Under the pieces are notes generated by a model. It was not told the DNA's origin and did no database searches. It saw only the letters and a program-made list of their open reading frames with translations. Positions 62,653 through 64,000 of a DNA stretch of 64,000 nt are shown in pieces. Location of the stretch: contig CM046351.1 in NCBI GenBank assembly GCA_025403435.1, forward strand, positions 26,935,730-26,999,729. Reading direction: 5' to 3'. The position numbers were made by a program, and so were the translations under genes. The first letter of the stretch is position 1, and each line of letters starts with the position of its first letter. This DNA is from Artocarpus heterophyllus. Taxonomy: Eukaryota; Streptophyta; Magnoliopsida; Rosales; Moraceae.

Positions 62653-63760
62653 TGACACTTTGCCACGCTACAAGAAGCCAAGTATATGTATAAGATGTGA
62701 GGAATAAAATGAAGATCATGATGATCAATAAGTGGTGATTTTGATTGGCTCTTGATGTACACAAGCTGGCAAAGTTGGAGTACTCCAAGTTATCTGCAAC
62801 TTTATTTTCACTGAATTGATATAAAAAAAGAAGAAGATGTTTTCTTTGTTGTCTTTTATCAAATCCTATCATGAACAGGCATGACATTATGATCTTGATG
62901 CAAAAACCTGCACTAAAATGAAGGAATTATCATTGCATGTCTATAATATCATTCTTGAAAAATATTTGGAAAGGCTTCTGCTTTCTTCTTAACAATCTAT
63001 AAAATAGAAAAAAGAAACTATGCCAATATTTACCATCAAACTTTTTGAAATCTCTTTCTCAATTTTATATTTTTCACATATTTAATTTCTAAGCCTTAAA
63101 AGTTTGTCTTGACTTACATGTTATTCAATATATATCACAACAATTTGTGGTGGGTGACATACGGCAAATTAAAGTTTTAGAGATATAAATTAATCAACTT
63201 CAAAATTATGAGGGTGTTTGAGTGGGAAAACAAATTGGCATTTATATAGAAAATGAGGTTTCTAGGGGGGTAAGCTTCAGTCAAAATCAAATTAAAAAAA
63301 TAAATAAACACGCAAAACTAACAAAAACTGATACATATATGTAATTATAAGGTATTTTTTATGCTTAATTACAAAGTTTTCCTTTAAAAAAAGTTTAAGA
63401 TCTTATATCTGTAGAGTACATAAAATAGAAAATAAAAAATTATACACATTTAACTGTTGAAAAACAAAACCTTATTTATATGTAGTAATATATTTGTTTT
63501 GGAAATCATATTATAAAAATCTCTCAAAATAAAAAAGGGGAAGTTTTTGTCAGCGTATACTTTGATCGTCAGATATTTTGTTAGAAAGAGTGTTTGTAGC
63601 TGGAGATGTAGATATAGCAGTAGCATATGGTATTGGGTACTACAATACTGTGTAAGCTACTGCGTGCGGTTTGTTTTATTGTATAGTGATTTAGAGTCAC
63701 GTGTTGGCCCCATGCACGTACCTCAAGTCACGTGCCAGAGGTGGACTTGTGTCTTGTAAT
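62653..63760. other. intergenic DNA, nothing recognised
   Basis: AT-rich sequence without a supported gene, RNA or clear repeat. Confidence 0.45.
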
Positions 63761-63865
63761 CCCTCCTGACTCCACCATTGTCAACTCTCTCTCTCTCTCT
63801 GGGTCCAAGAGTCCAAGCTATGGTAAAGTTTGTCTTTCTATTTAACTATACTTTCTGTGTCTGAC

Positions 63866-63896
<31 letters not shown>

Positions 63897-64000
63897 CCCG
63901 TTATTTATTTATTTATTTTTTCTATCAGCCAACCATTTACCTTTTTTACTTTTTTTGCCACCTTTACTGTTACTATTCAGCCCAGAGTTTGAAGTGGGGA
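63761..64000 (+). promoter_or_regulatory. possible promoter/5' leader of a gene beyond the window
   Basis: GC content rises and two CT runs (about 63785-63800 and 63866-63897) flank a TATA-poor stretch, as in plant CT-rich 5' UTRs. The window ends before any start codon can be assigned. It may also be a simple microsatellite region. Confidence 0.25.

Overview
The window looks like nuclear DNA of a flowering plant, probably a eudicot. Three intron-bearing housekeeping or stress genes lie in AT-rich DNA, among LTR retrotransposons primed by initiator tRNA-Met, MITE-like elements, a CACTA-type terminus and a plastid-derived fragment. I cannot name the species from sequence alone.

Layout. 1-3.6 kb is AT-rich intergenic DNA with a repeat end, a (TA)n tract and a small GC-rich relic. 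3.6-8.1 kb (minus) is a complete 13-exon NIMA-related kinase gene (653 aa, NEK5/NEK6 type). 8.1-11.4 kb is its promoter and intergenic DNA. 11.4-12.2 kb is a GC-rich fold-back array of tRNA-like units. 12.3-20.7 kb (plus) is a decayed Ty3/Gypsy chromovirus with a 2.2 kb 5' LTR, an initiator-Met PBS, gag-pol broken by stops and a truncated 3' LTR. 21.1-24.2 kb (minus) is a complete 8-exon DnaJ gene (297 aa, ATJ6/DNAJC9 type) with a plastid ndhF fragment in intron 1.

24.9-43.2 kb is a nest of retroelements. A small minus-strand Gypsy element with ~0.36 kb LTRs holds a minus-strand Copia element and the LTR fragment of a second Copia family. The Copia element holds a same-family LTR in the opposite orientation. 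The Gypsy right LTR holds a 3.17 kb LTR-like insertion flanked by a perfect 5-bp target duplication. 43.2-49 kb holds a SINE-like fragment, a MITE with a near-perfect 9-bp duplication, another LTR-like unit containing an array of 30-bp hairpins, and a young 228-bp tandem duplication. 49.3-51.3 kb (plus) is an A20/AN1 zinc-finger SAP gene (168 aa, intronless CDS, probably two leader introns). 51.3-64 kb is mostly intergenic, with degenerate repeats, a CACTA-like end, small MITEs and microsatellites. The last 250 bases resemble a CT-rich plant 5' leader.

The three host genes are not an operon and share no obvious pathway (kinase signalling and growth; J-domain co-chaperone; ubiquitin-linked stress factor). 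I found no RNA gene, CRISPR array or bacterial-type system. The most unusual signal is a family of near-palindromic GC-rich words (GGCCTGCCGAA-like) that recurs in clusters inside LTRs of at least three different retroelement families here. Exon models were built by hand from splice sites and reading-frame closure; transcript ends are not determined.
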